From Neoceratodus forsteri (lineage: Eukaryota; Chordata; Ceratodontiformes; Ceratodontidae), in NCBI GenBank assembly GCA_016271365.2, contig CM057453.1:1093226001-1093290000 (forward strand): a DNA stretch of 64,000 nt. Reading direction: 5' to 3'. Positions 1 to 10,045 of the stretch are shown one piece after another. The notes beneath the pieces were generated by a model that made no database searches, had not been told where the DNA came from, and worked only from the letters and a program-made list of their open reading frames with translations. Both the position numbers and the translations under genes were made by a program. How positions within the stretch are numbered: position 1 is the stretch's first letter; the number at the start of each line of letters is the position of its first letter.

Positions 1-364
1 GAAAACAGGCATATTGTTGTCTACTGCAAAAACGAAATAAATACATAAATGTTGTTTTTTGGCAGTGAATATATGTATACCTGCCCCCAAGCCCTCTTAC
101 AATTCTAAGAGTGTGATCTCATGCACATTCTTAGGGTGTCAGAATCATGAACCAAGGTGAAATAAAAAACATTAGTAACAAGGTGTGTAATTAAATATTG
201 GGATTCTGATGACATCACAAGCCACGCCAGCTTTGCTGTCCTGGTTTATGATGGCACCAGAATCTATCGATGGAATTACAGCCTTTGTTAATGATTGTTT
301 ATCTGTCATTCTGTTTATTGATCAAGGGTGACTATATTTATTATACAATGTGGTCCGAGGATCC

Positions 365-456
365 GTGATTCTGATTGGCTAACTAGCACCTTTCTGCCGC
401 GGTAAATCCTACGGTAACCCATGCAAAAGGTGCCAGTTAACCACATCCGGAATCAC
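365..456. repeat. imperfect inverted repeat in otherwise featureless 1-818
   Basis: The arms at 365-397 and 423-456 are imperfect reverse complements: the left arm has GTGATTCTGATTGGC then CTAACTAGCACC, and the right arm reads back as a close variant. The spacer is about 25 bp. It could be a small fold-back or MITE remnant. The rest of 1-818 shows no coding signal I can support and probably lies in an intron or flank of the host gene. Confidence 0.45.
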
Positions 457-818
457 AAAACAAATCAGTCTGACCCCCGAAGACAAAAACTGATAACCGT
501 CATGTTTGAAGGGTCGCAAAATTCCAGCTGGAAGTCTTGCCCTTTCGTCTGCTATCCTTGTCATAGTGAAACCCTCAGAAACGAGTAAAACAAAACAAGT
601 AAACTCTCCTAGTGAACTCTCTTTAAAAACAATAACAAAAAGACAACTCTTTCTCCTGAACGATCGCTCACTCCTTGTTGCTGTACACTCGCTCCAACTC
701 GCAGCTGCTGGCTGGCAGCCTTCTCTTCCATTTACGTCACATTTCATATCTGCAGTCACATGGATTTAAAAACACACTGTTGTCACACTCCCTACCCCTT
801 TTTTCTGTCATTCCTGTT

Positions 819-1895
819 TCTTTTTTTTTTTTCAATTTAATATACTTTATTAAAGTTATAGCAGCAGTTTACAAACTATCAGGCAACAACTGTACATTGG
901 TACATTACAGGTACAGTAACAGGAAGTCAAATACAAAAACACCAGGTAGTAAACCTGAGCAGAACAGTATGAGATGTTATATAAAAAAAAATAATAATAA
1001 TAAACAACCCAAACGTACCCCCAAGCCCCCCCCCAAGAGCACAATAAAGAGCGAGAGCATGTAGAGAAAGGGAGAGACTAAACAAGGAAGAAAAAGGGGA
1101 GATAAAATGGGAGCCTTCAGTCATCTCCACCCCCACCCACCAGCAGGAGAGGAAACCAGTTGTGCCACCAAGTTCCAGCAATACCCCTTGGGAACCTGAA
1201 CTAAGGGTAGAAGGGCAAGCAAGGGATCCCAACACTTCCTGCCCCCCCCCCCAAGCTGGCGATGTGTTTCTCCATTTCAAGAACTTGGAAGTACTTCCAA
1301 GTGCCATTCTGTAGGGAGGGAACTGAGTCGTCTAACCTGTGTCGGACAATAATTAGTTTGGCAACACTCGAGATCAAGGATATAAAAGCCTTACGACAAC
1401 CAACAACATCCACCGGAAAATGACCCACCAAGCAGATCTGCAGGGTGAAACAGAGAGTCAAACCCAAAAATGGATCTAAGGAGTCCTGATTTGCTTGCCA
1501 GAAAGGAGCTACCAGTGAGCAATCCCAAAGTATGTGTTTTAGGGTCTTCTCGGAGTGACCACACCAGATACAAGTGGGAGATGAGGACCGGCCCATCCTG
1601 CAAAGTCTGGATGGGGTAAAATACAGATTATGTAAAATACGATATTGTAAGACACGCAGTTGATCCTGCTTAACATAGCGATACAAACGCTGCCAGATCT
1701 GCCACCATGATCCCTCATCCAGAGTAAGACTCAACTCCTGTTGCCAATAAAAACAGATCCCTTTGGGGCTTCTCATATCCCACTGCTGGAGTAAATTGTA
1801 GAAGTTGGAAATGGGATGAGGGTGAACCGCAGTGTTAATAAGTGTTTGCAGCAAAGGGCTAATGTCCTTCCACCAAGGTGGAGGTCCTAAAAAGT
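819..1895 (-). pseudogene. 5'-truncated L1/Tx1-type LINE, ORF2 C-terminal part and 3' tail
   Basis: On the minus strand an open frame at 1201-1854 encodes the part of an L1-type ORF2 that follows the reverse transcriptase. It contains tryptophan-rich sequence (GSWWQIWQRLYRY), RILHNLYFTPSRL and a C-x2-C...H...C knuckle (CIWCG ... HILWDC). The frame continues upstream without an ATG to about 1895, where it stops abruptly at a GA-rich run, so the element is 5'-truncated. On the + strand the low end carries TTTATT (848-853) and an oligo-T run (about 820-832), which read as AATAAA and a poly(A) tail on the element strand. No clear target-site duplication was found. It is a dead fragment in the host gene region. 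Confidence 0.82.
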
Positions 1896-2272
1896 AAGAG
1901 AGAGAGAGAGAGCACTAACTAGCTGTAAGTGTTTAAAAGGGTGATAAGTGGGAATTACAAAGCTTTCCTGAATTTTGTTTTTCATCAGGACGCCATCTCC
2001 TTCACATAACCTGAAGATAAAAACGTTTCAAGTAGGTGTCACCTGATATGTGCACCTGACCAGATACATAAAAAACCTAACAACATTTCTGTCAGCACGT
2101 CTCAGTTTGGGGGCGGGGGTGGCAGGGGAATTCCTGAAAATTTCGCCTAGCAACCAGGAACTGGTTTTTTTTGGCATAAGAATAAATTCCCAAAAATCAT
2201 TGAAACTGTCCCAAAAATGTGTTTTGCCTTTATTTTTTGTTACAAAAAATACAGGAGGATATTGTATAATCA
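1896..2272. other. no gene seen
   Basis: Non-coding sequence between the truncated LINE and the fold-back at 2273. Short open frames on both strands have no recognisable family. I see nothing here beyond a GA microsatellite at the LINE edge. Confidence 0.5.
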
Positions 2273-2387
2273 CAATAAACGACTCCAGGGTGTGGGTTAT
2301 GCTGGGATTTACCCACGGCTGACCTGGTTTGACCACGCCAGCTGTGGGTAAATCCCAGCTTAACCCACACCCTGGAGTGGTTTATTG
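2273..2387. repeat. fold-back element with 49-bp arms
   Basis: The arm at 2273-2321 (CAATAAACGACTCCAGGGTG...) is the reverse complement of 2339-2387 with about three mismatches. The loop is 17 bp. Such a near-perfect hairpin fits a fold-back or MITE-type DNA transposon. It lies about 275 bp upstream of a host exon. Confidence 0.75.
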
Positions 2388-2662
2388 CTTAAATATCAAC
2401 AACATTAACTGAAAGTGCCCATTTGTATAGCATTTGCACTGGAATCTCTTACAGAATAAGCGTCATTGGGGAGGTATAAATATTTGCATGACATACAGTG
2501 TAAAATAAGATGTGCTGCAATGTAAGGACTTATGTGACCCTGAGTAACTATAACAAATTCTGTATCATGTAAATAATAATTGCATAATTAGCTCAAAGTC
2601 ACATTGCTTTTGCCACACCAGAAATGCTGTTGTGCATTCATTATATATCTGCTTCTTTACAG

Positions 2663-2827
2663 ATCCACGTCGGAGCTGGAACAGTTTCGGCAGCACATCT
2701 TAATGTATGCATCCAAACGTTTTTCATATTCCTTTCCTGTCTACAAAGTCCGCAGTTATCTGGCTGCCATTGATTACAACATGCACTTTGACCGTGATCG
2801 CTTGTACAATAATAAAGGAGAGAAAAT
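2663..2827 (+). CDS. host gene, penultimate coding exon (protein family not recognised)
   Basis: Exon of 165 bp, preceded by a pyrimidine-rich acceptor (CTTCTTTACAG) and followed by a consensus donor (GTGAGT, 2828-2833). It starts with the last base of a codon and ends after two bases of one. It encodes 54 residues, beginning STSELEQFRQHILMYASKRF and continuing with SYSFPVYKVRSYLAAIDYNM and a charged end. Joined to the exon at 9874-10045 the frame stays open to a stop. I do not recognise the family. The composition (basic, aromatic, HILMYASKRF and YLAAIDYNMH blocks) looks like a conserved domain rather than chance. Upstream exons must lie to the left of the window. Confidence 0.72.
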
Positions 2828-3144
2828 GTGAGTAAATGAATGCATTTCACCTTATGAGAGACTGGCGGTAATTGTGCTTCCCGCTGGGCGACCTGGGTTT
2901 GGGGAAGACCTTGGATTATTTCTCTCTAGTCAGGTGGATGGGTGTGCACGTTAGAGAGGGGATTCACTTGCTTCGCAGGTAGGGAAGACTAAGCTGTGTC
3001 GTTGACTAACATTCCTGGTGTCTAAGCTAAAAGCAGGAGATCACCGCCTGCACCTTTCCTGTCCAAGTTGCAATGTTTCAGTGAGGACAAAAAGAAACAG
3101 GGTCAGTAATGGGGATCACAGGGAAAACAAGAATACTGTCAGCA

Positions 3145-3310
3145 CTCAATTATCTGACAACATCCAGTCCCATTTTCATATCTAATGACCTCAAAGTGGC
3201 AGGGCAGTGTGACAAAGCAGTGGATAGGGCCAGTGTGGTGCTGGGATGCATTGTGAGAGGTATTTTCAGCAGGAGGAGGGAGGTGGTCTCTTCGATAATG
3301 ACTTCTCCTC
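3145..3310 (+). pseudogene. CR1/L2-like LINE fragment, 3' part of RT ORF
   Basis: The + strand encodes QCDKAVDRASVVLGCIVRG followed by FSRRREVV. This matches the stretch after the RT in CR1/L2-type LINEs, where a 'cdkAv..An.mLGcI.rGi.srrkeV' pattern is usual. It is a short degraded piece in the host intron. A separate fragment at 7020-7420 carries the neighbouring motif of the same kind of element. Confidence 0.6.
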
Positions 3311-3329
3311 ACTATGTCAGGATACACAA

Positions 3330-3790
3330 AGCTTATTGTATGCTGACGATGTTGCTTTATTTGTCAGTATGGCTGCAAAGGGACATTAATTTGGTACCGA
3401 TTCAGTTTTGCAGAATAAATTCAGCTTCCAACAGCAGTGCATTTTAGTAATGGTACAAGGCTGAGCAGCACTGCCCAGGCTCAACTTTGTGTTCATTTAG
3501 CAGCACTCTACTGAAACTGCATCTTCTTTTCATTACCTAGGTTTTACCCATGACAGTACCCTGTCCTTTGAAGAACATGCTGCAAACATTCGCATCAGCG
3601 TTTTGTACTCCAACAGAACTAATTTGACTAAGGACTCCAGAAAAATTTGCTATCCAGAACCTCATCTGTCCATTAGTCGATTATGGTTTGTTAATATACA
3701 TGTCTGCATTGGACAGAGTCCTTGCTAGGGTTAGAAAACTTTATAATCGGGCTGCATGTTTGGAAGCTTAACTTATTCTGCAAAAGCAAA
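3330..3790 (+). pseudogene. non-LTR reverse transcriptase fragment (YADDVALF)
   Basis: The + strand contains TATGCTGACGATGTTGCTTT, which reads YADDVAL, followed by FVS: RT motif C of a non-LTR element. After a gap, around 3538-3790, it continues as LGFTHDSTLSFEEHAANIR and an LxISRLWFVNIHV-like block. This is the layout found downstream of the YADD box in CR1/Rex-type fish and amphibian LINEs. The reading frame is broken by stops. Family placement beyond non-LTR is uncertain. Confidence 0.6.
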
Positions 3791-4198
3791 TCAGTACCAA
3801 ATTAATGTCACTTTACAGTCATAAGCTCAACTAAGCTTTGTGTATCCTAACACAGTGAGAGGAGGTCACTACTGAAGAGACTGAATAGCAATGGCCTCAG
3901 GATTGTACCCTGAGTAACTCAAGTATTAGGATTCCTAGCAGAAGAAAAGGTCTAACCAATTTCAACTTGATGTTGTCTGACTATCAGGTAGCTCCACGAC
4001 AAGAACAACACAACCTCTGCCAATTCAAAAGCTGCATATCCCCTCAACACATACAAATCAAAACCATGAAATCTCTTTTTTTTTTCCCCATGAATTGAAA
4101 ATGATTGTATACAACAGGAGTGGGGTAACAGTGATGAGACAAAAATGCTGTCTTGGCTAATGACAACACCAACAGGAAAATATTAAAAACATGCTGCT

Positions 4199-4773
4199 GT
4201 GGAGCCGGCACAGTGGGTTAAGGCGCTGGTGACTCACTGCTGCCACACTGGCAAACCAGGTTCGGTGACAGACTCGGGTTGCTGGCGGTTGGATGGAGTG
4301 GGAGAGGACTTAGTGTCCGCAGACTGCTCTCCTGCCCCAGGATGGGGTCAGTCGCTGCACTGCTGCGATACTGGAAGCGTGGTGTTAGGGCAGCGGGAAT
4401 GCCACAGTACTGGAGTTGGCTGGTGTGTAGTACGTGAGCACCTCCACACACATGTACAGTTGCGTCATTGCATGCTATTAGGCCAAGGGGAGGAAAACAG
4501 GAAAAGCAAGGGCTGTGCACCAGCAAGCCTCTCTCACCAGCTCCGGCCTGTGCCAACACCCTGGGACCCTGCCAAAGATTCTGGATTCAGACTCCAGAGA
4601 GAGAGGGGTTTCAGGACAGACCCCCCCCCCCCGGCCTCACCATGGTGGGGGGGGCAAGCTGTGGGAGCCTCCCTAGGTCGGTAGTCCTGAGACGAGGCGG
4701 AAGCCAGTCTGTGGAGTCAGCAAAGGCTGAAAGCCCAGCCAGCAGCCCAGGGACAAAAAGCTCTATAGGAAAA

Positions 4774-4775
<2 letters not shown>
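4199..4775 (+). mobile_element. tRNA-like SINE, copy 1
   Basis: The sequence starts with a tRNA-like head: GAGCCGGCACAGTGGGTTAA (box A-like AGTGGGTTAAGGCG) and, about 45 bp on, box B-like AGGTTCGGTGACAGACTC. The body TGGAGTGGGAGAGGACTTAG... matches a second copy at 8965-9150 in the same order. An (AT)n run follows at 4778-4805. The overlapping open frame is low in complexity and not considered coding. Confidence 0.6.

Positions 4776-4777
<2 letters not shown>

Positions 4778-4805
<28 letters not shown>
4778..4805. repeat. (AT)n microsatellite
   Basis: About 14 AT dinucleotides, directly after an A-run at the end of the SINE copy. Confidence 0.9.
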
Positions 4806-4806
<1 letters not shown>

Positions 4807-4879
4807 CTGTAAGTGTTATAATTGATGTCTTGAACGTTAGTACAGTATGATTGGAAATCTTGGAAGTTCTCAGAGATAA

Positions 4880-5160
4880 AGGAAGTCAGCAGTGGGATAC
4901 CTTAGGGATTTGTCTCGGACCCAGTACTTTTAAACATCTTTATTTGTGATATTGGAGAAGGGATCCAAGGGAAGATGTGCCTATTTACAGATGACACAGA
5001 AGTCTTTGGTACAGTGAGGAAGGGGGTCAGGACACTGAGGGAAGATCTGATGAGACTGGTAAAATGGTCAAGGGTCTGCCAACTAAAATTCTGTGCAAAA
5101 AAAAGTGCATAGTTATACACACACAGGTCAGGAGCCTGAAGATGAATACAGGATGGGAGA
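4880..5160 (+). pseudogene. CR1/L2-like LINE reverse transcriptase fragment
   Basis: With one internal stop the + strand reads SGIP-GFVSDPVLLNIFICD, then FTDDTEVFG and LREDLMRLVKWSRVCQLKF. This is the RT block 'SGVPQGSVLGPvLFniFInD ... FADDTKl ... l..DLdrL.kWa..n.mkFn' of CR1/L2-type LINEs, with the FADD box changed to FTDD. It may come from the same element as the pieces at 3145 and 7020. Confidence 0.75.
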
Positions 5161-5241
5161 TGTAGTATTAGAAACAAGCATTTGTCAATACCGAATGTTG
5201 CTTGCTTGTATGTGCTGTTTAGGTATTTGAAAGTCATTGGA

Positions 5242-5940
5242 GTGCAAATATTGAAAATTCGCGAACTTACAAGCGTGCATAGGGAAGTGCGCAATGCATG
5301 CTCGTAAAACAGTCATTTTTAGGAATTTTTTAACCAAATTTTAAACATAGCCATTTTAAGACCTCTGCTCATGATCAGTGTCACTGTGATTTTCTTAATG
5401 TGTCCCATACATGGATTTCGCACACCGACTGCGCCATTGTGTGCTACATGGGCGGAAACACGTTTTGGGCAAGATATGAAAAATGAAAGCTGTACTGCTC
5501 ATAAGGAGGTGTGGTAAAATGGCAATGTGGGAAATCTGGAGTGAAAGTATTGAAAATTCGCTAACTTACGAGCGTGCATAGGAACTGCGCAACGCACACT
5601 CGTAAAACAGTCATTTTTGAGGAATTTTTTCACCAAATTTTCAACATAGCCATTTTAAGACCTCTGCTCATGAACAGTGTCACTGTGATTTTCTTAATGT
5701 GTCCCATACATTGATTTTGCACACCGACTGCGCCATTGTGCGCTACATGGTCGGAAACACATTTTGGGCAGGATGTGAAAAATGACACCTGTACTGCTCA
5801 TAAGGAGGTGTGGTAAAATGGCAATGTTGAAAATCTGGAGTGCAAATATATTGAAAATTTGCAATTCACAGTGTCGTAGGAACTGCATACCTAAATAAAA
5901 CAGTCATTTTTAGGAATTTTTTCACCAAATTTTCAACATA
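5242..5940. repeat. tandem satellite, period 299 bp, about 2.3 copies
   Basis: Units begin at 5242, 5541 and 5840, each with GTG(C/A)AA(A/G)TAT..TTGAAAATT. Units 1 and 2 are near-identical over their full 299 bp (for example ACTGCGCCATTGTG and TTTTGGGCA blocks). The third breaks off after about 100 bp. No reading frame is shared between units. Confidence 0.88.
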
Positions 5941-5985
5941 GGGTTTTGAGAGCCCACCTTTTGAGTACTGGCAGTGACGTTTCAT

Positions 5986-6044
5986 TAATCGGCTCGAAGG
6001 TGATTTCGCGCAGTGACGGCGAAATCACCCTTCGGCCCCGATTA
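5986..6044. repeat. hairpin directly after the satellite
   Basis: TAATCGG-CTCGAAGG-TGATTTCGC (5986-6009) pairs with GCGAAATCACCCTTCGGCCC and CGATTA (6019-6044) around a 9-bp loop. The two arms differ by two small indels. Confidence 0.7.
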
Positions 6045-6395
6045 ACCCCATGACAGTGCAAGAATTCATGAGGAGGGGTCCCAAAAATCCCATGTTGAAA
6101 ATTTGGGTCCAAAATTCCCAAAAATGCCTGAGATATGCAACAAAGTTGAAAAAACGTATTTATTCCATTATACAGCTTACTGCTTGTTCCTCAGTTCGCG
6201 GTTGACTTGAAGTGTACAGGCATGTTCTCAGTCCACGAAGATTGCCGCGCCGAGCTCCGGAGGTAAGTATGGGGTGAGGGGGGTTGTGGGGAGGCAGGGT
6301 GCACAGTGGGTGGGTGCGGCTGGGGGCAGTGAGATTGCAAGGGACCGTTTTTTTATTTGCATTTTTTTTTTTTTTAATTAAGACGTCACGGGACA

Positions 6396-6702
6396 TTTGC
6401 CACGCTGGGGTGGGCTCCCAGCGTGGCAGCTGGAAAGGCTGTTTGGGGGCTGGAGCTGATGGGGGATTGGGCACCCCCGTCGGCTATAACAAGCTTTGCC
6501 ATGCTGGGGTGGGCTCCCAGCGTGGCACCTGGAAAGGTTTTGGGTGGGGGGTGTGCAGCCATGGAGCCAATGAGGGATTGTGCACCCCCGCTGGCTATAA
6601 CATTTTTTGCTGCGCTGGGGTGGGCTTCCAGCGTGGCACCTGGACAGCTTTTGTTTGGGGGGTGTGGAGCCGACGGATTGGGCACCCTTGTCGGCCATAC
6701 AG
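6396..6702. repeat. three-copy minisatellite, 99-111 bp units
   Basis: Units begin at 6396, 6495 and 6606 with TTTGC(C/T)(A/G)CGCTGGGGTGGGC, then CAGCGTGGCACCTGGA and GGATTG(G/T)GCACCC...GGCTATAAC. G-rich spacers vary in length. Each unit has a short palindrome (GCTGGG/CCCAGC). Overlapping open frames are repeats, not genes. A T-rich tract (6349-6375) lies just before. Confidence 0.85.
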
Positions 6703-7019
6703 TGTGTGCGTGGGAGGGGAGCGCATCAGCACGCAATATGTGTGCTTGCGTGCGTTGGGGGGGAGAGCTCTGCTCACTGAAGCAGAGCTCTCCCTTTCAA
6801 CTGTATGCCACTGCATTTTGACTGCTGTCATAGACAGCTGCAGCAGTCATTGGAGAACTGCGGCCGCACCTGCAAACTCACTGACTGAATTGGAAGAGGG
6901 AGTGCCACACCTCCGAAAACTCGGATGATGGCACTATGTTTCTTGCACATGCGTGCAAGCAACATAAAAATGACAGAGGAGCAAGCTCTCAGGATTTTAA
7001 TAGCAACTTAAAGCAGTCA

Positions 7020-7430
7020 GCCCAGTGCAACAGAACAGTGGAGAAGGGGAATAGGATACAGAGGTGCAAAGGCAGGGGGATGAACAGCAGAAGGAAGGAG
7101 GTGATCCTGCCCCTGTGTAGATCCGTTCTGTGGCTCACTTGGATTACTTTGTGGAGTTCTGAGTCTGCACTCGAAAAAGGGCAAGGTTAGGGTTGAGGTG
7201 GCACAGAGGAGGGCAACAAAAGTGATTCAGGGGCAGCAAGAGCATTCCTACTTGGGAAGGTTCAAGGACCTCAATATGTATACATAACACTGGAGACCAG
7301 GAGGGAGAGAGGGGATGTAACTGAAACTTTCAAGTTTCTTCATTGGATAAACAAGATGGACACTGGGAAACTGTTCAAAATGAATGGAAACACAGGACAA
7401 GGGGAATTCAAAAAAGGTGGTGCGAGGGCT
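7020..7430 (+). pseudogene. CR1/L2-like LINE 3' fragment
   Basis: The + strand encodes GRGMNSRRKEVILPLCRSV, then with a frame change EVAQRRATKVIQG and LGRFKDLNMYT. This matches the end of CR1/L2-type ORF2 ('RG..srrkeV.lPLYRsLVRPhLEY...', 'veRvQRRaTKmi.G', 'RL..LnLysL..RR.RGDmI...K'). Several frameshifts make it non-functional. Confidence 0.7.
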
Positions 7431-8960
7431 GCCAAAGCGCCACTCACATCCATGCCAGCGACCTGGGTTTGGGTGGGGACCCAGGATGTTGGGTGATATC
7501 TTGGGTTCCCCCCTTTCATCATGTCAGACCCCAGTGACTCTACTCCTTTCTCCACCTTTTTCTTTTTAATTATGTTTTATTTAGATTTTACTGAATAAAC
7601 AGGACATACAGTGCCTACAGGCAGGCATAGTTAAACTTGATAGTACATCTTAATGTTTTATTTATTTTTATTTTATTTATTGAACTTTCGCAATTACAGC
7701 CTTTGAGTCAATGACTCCTTTACAAAGGGACAACGTCAGAGGCAGCACAATTAATAGAAGGTACAAGGTTTACAGAGGTAAACATAATGCAAGGATTGCA
7801 CAATAACAACAACAAAGATACAAGAATACAAAATACATGATACAAGGAGTGCAAAATACAGAAATGCAAAAATAAGGTGCTGTGGCAATCACTAGAACTT
7901 ACAGTAGTAGTGATATAGAGTAGGACTCCCGTTAAGGGAAAGACCACCAATAGAAGTATTTGGAAGAGTAGGTAGGCAAAGGCGCAGTCCAGGGACACCT
8001 TGTCAGAGTTGTGGGGGTGGGGGTAAGAACAAGGGGAAGAAGGGGTGAAACGTGAAACAGTCAGAGGTGACTTTGTCCTGGCTAGTTTGAGCACCGGGGG
8101 GGGGGTGAGAGAGCCGCCAGAGTAGATTGGAGAGGTGTGGGCTAGACACAGTCACAACATCATCTGGCCAGGAGATGTTGCTGAAGTGAGAGTTTGAAAG
8201 GACCAAGTTTTTGTATGGAGGAAACTTCAGTGGGCAGGCTATTCAGCCAGTTAGGAGCCCTGTACATGAAGACCCTCTGTCCCATAGATGTCCTACAGAA
8301 AGGGACCTGGAAGGCGGTTTTTGAGGAGCTTCTGGTAGCCCAGGGTGGGGAAAGGCTTTAAGAGGTGGAGAGTGGCGGAAGGGGTGACACCCGAGGCTAT
8401 CTTTTTGGAGAGGAGGCAGGTCTGGTAGGTAAGTGTACTGACAAAGTTTGACCAGTTTGCTTGTTCGTATAAATTATGTGTGGGTGAGCCTGTCGCAACC
8501 AGCCACAAGGCAGCAGGCTTTGTTCAGGGCAAGTTTGATGCACGTTAGTGCGGTCTCGACTGCAGAGCCATATATTACAATGCCCTCACTCTCTTGCTTC
8601 TAATTGTATTTTTACATACACTGTACAATGCCAAGTTGATGTCTTATTACCTTACTTCCCTGAGTTTAACATTATATGTATAGTTTACTTCATATTTAAT
8701 TCTTGCTGCTTAACAGCAATTACGTATGCTTACACTGTTTGTCTAACTCTGACGTGGAACCTATATAATGAGCTTGTTCTCAAAAGGTGTTAATCTGAGA
8801 GCACAATAAAATAAAAATAAATAAATTAACCCACTGTTCTTGACCAGCAAGGACTTTTTATTATTGAGTAAGCCCCTTCCCCCACTCTTTTGATCTAGAG
8901 CCTTCCCTGATTAACAGACTGTTACTCTAAACCCTGGTCATGCCTTATTGCCTAACTATA
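7431..8960. other. unclassified, probably old repeat sequence
   Basis: Holds AT-rich tracts (TTTATTTATTTTTATTTTATT around 7660), then about 800 bp without a conserved frame, then an A-rich AATAAA-containing stretch at 8808-8826 that could be the tail of a retroposed sequence. The minus-strand frames here (8293-8508, 7720-8206) have no recognisable domain. Confidence 0.4.
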
Positions 8961-8964
8961 AGAC

Positions 8965-9150
8965 AGTTGCTGGAGCTGGCCGCCGGTGCAGCAGCAAGGT
9001 CTCTGCTTGAAACGCTGACATCACGGGTTCAGGAACAGACCTGGGAGTTGGAGGGCTGGCTGGGTGGAGAAGGATTGCGTGTCCAGGGGACGGCTCTCCT
9101 TCTCAAGGGGGAGGGGCAAGTGTCCGACACATTAGTGACCCCTGGCAGAG
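8965..9150 (+). mobile_element. tRNA-like SINE, copy 2
   Basis: It shares with copy 1, in the same order, a box B-like block (CGGGTTCAGGAACAGACCTG), a GGTTGG/GGCTGG spacer, TGGAGAAGGATTGCGTGTCC and a GTCCG(A/C) junction. The head is more diverged than in copy 1. It is part of the host intron. Confidence 0.5.
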
Positions 9151-9873
9151 GCTGAGGGACCTTTCGCAATTGTCATTCAAGATGTGTCGAGGCAGGACAG
9201 ACATCGGGTTAGTCCCACTGATGTCATTGCATGTCCTGCCTCCAAGGGGGAACTACAGCAGTATTGAGAAAAAGCCAGCCCCGGGTATAAAGCCCCGCTC
9301 TGCTGCTGCCCTGTTGCCAAATAGTGTCTGCCGGGAATTAAGCCGGGGCTTGCCAACTAGTGTCCACCGGAAGGGGGCACTGCCTGGTGGCTTCAACTAG
9401 GGGGGTAAGCCTGGATATGGTGGCAGTGGTCAGCAGGGCAGAGCTGAGCTCCATTGAGGAGGATCAGGGGCTGGACCCAAAAAAAAAAAACAGTCGCTGA
9501 AATTGGAACATTCTGATTGGTTGAGAGCATTCTTCGACATTTATATTAAGTGTCTGGAAACCCACATGTACAGTGTAACGACTCAGTCGTAAAATATTCA
9601 TGTAAAAAATAAAATAGTTTAATAGGCTTGCACTCCAGGAGTTGGGTTGATTTTGTTCATCTTACTCTAGCAGCATAAGGCACTCAGCTTTGCCTTGCCC
9701 CTAGTTTAAGATTAACAGACAGTAACCCGACCCCTGGTCCTGGCTTAATGGTTAATTCCTTTCTTGTGTCATTTCCCATTATAGTTGGCACCAGTTGAAT
9801 ACAATGAATTAATAAATGCTCTTCCTCTCCGTTGCAAGTTTTGTATATAGCATTTTTTTTGTTCCCTAATTAG
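9151..9873. other. rest of intron, no gene seen
   Basis: GC-rich at 9180-9420, AT-rich after. Open frames are short and unrecognised. The acceptor CCCTAATTAG ends the intron at 9873. Confidence 0.45.
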
Positions 9874-10045
9874 ATACCATCGGATGTATAATAAGAAATC
9901 TGGGAGGTGGACCGCTGTTCCAGTGAAGCAGAAGAAGAAATACGCCTATGTGGGCGACATCATGGAGGAGGTGTTTGAGAGTCAGCTGACCTGCCATGGC
10001 AGTGCCACATATGTGCTGGAAACCTCTTCTGAGGATCCAAGATAG
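9874..10045 (+). CDS. host gene, last coding exon (protein family not recognised)
   Basis: The exon follows a T-rich tract and the acceptor TAATTAG. Its first base completes the codon split at 2827, giving an isoleucine, and the frame runs YHRMYNKKSGRW, TAVPVKQKKKYAYVGDIMEE and a tail ending SSEDPR before TAG (10043-10045). The two exons together give about 111 residues of the C-terminus. The lysine-rich YNKKSGRW...VPVK core and the phase agreement across 7 kb of repeats argue for a real gene. What it does cannot be told from this part. Confidence 0.75.

Larger units (their letters stand above)
2828..9873 (+). other. 7-kb host intron filled with repeats
   Basis: Intron between the two host exons. 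It starts GTGAGT and ends CCCTAATTAG. Its contents (LINE pieces, SINEs, satellites) are listed separately. 2834-3140 and 3900-4190 contain nothing I can identify apart from T-rich tracts. Confidence 0.7.

Noticed and set aside
4199..4684. 161-codon open frame
   Set aside because: It coincides with the tRNA-like SINE and ends in C/G homopolymers.
6284..6928. 214-codon open frame on the + strand
   Set aside because: It spans the minisatellite, and the repeats themselves create the open frame.
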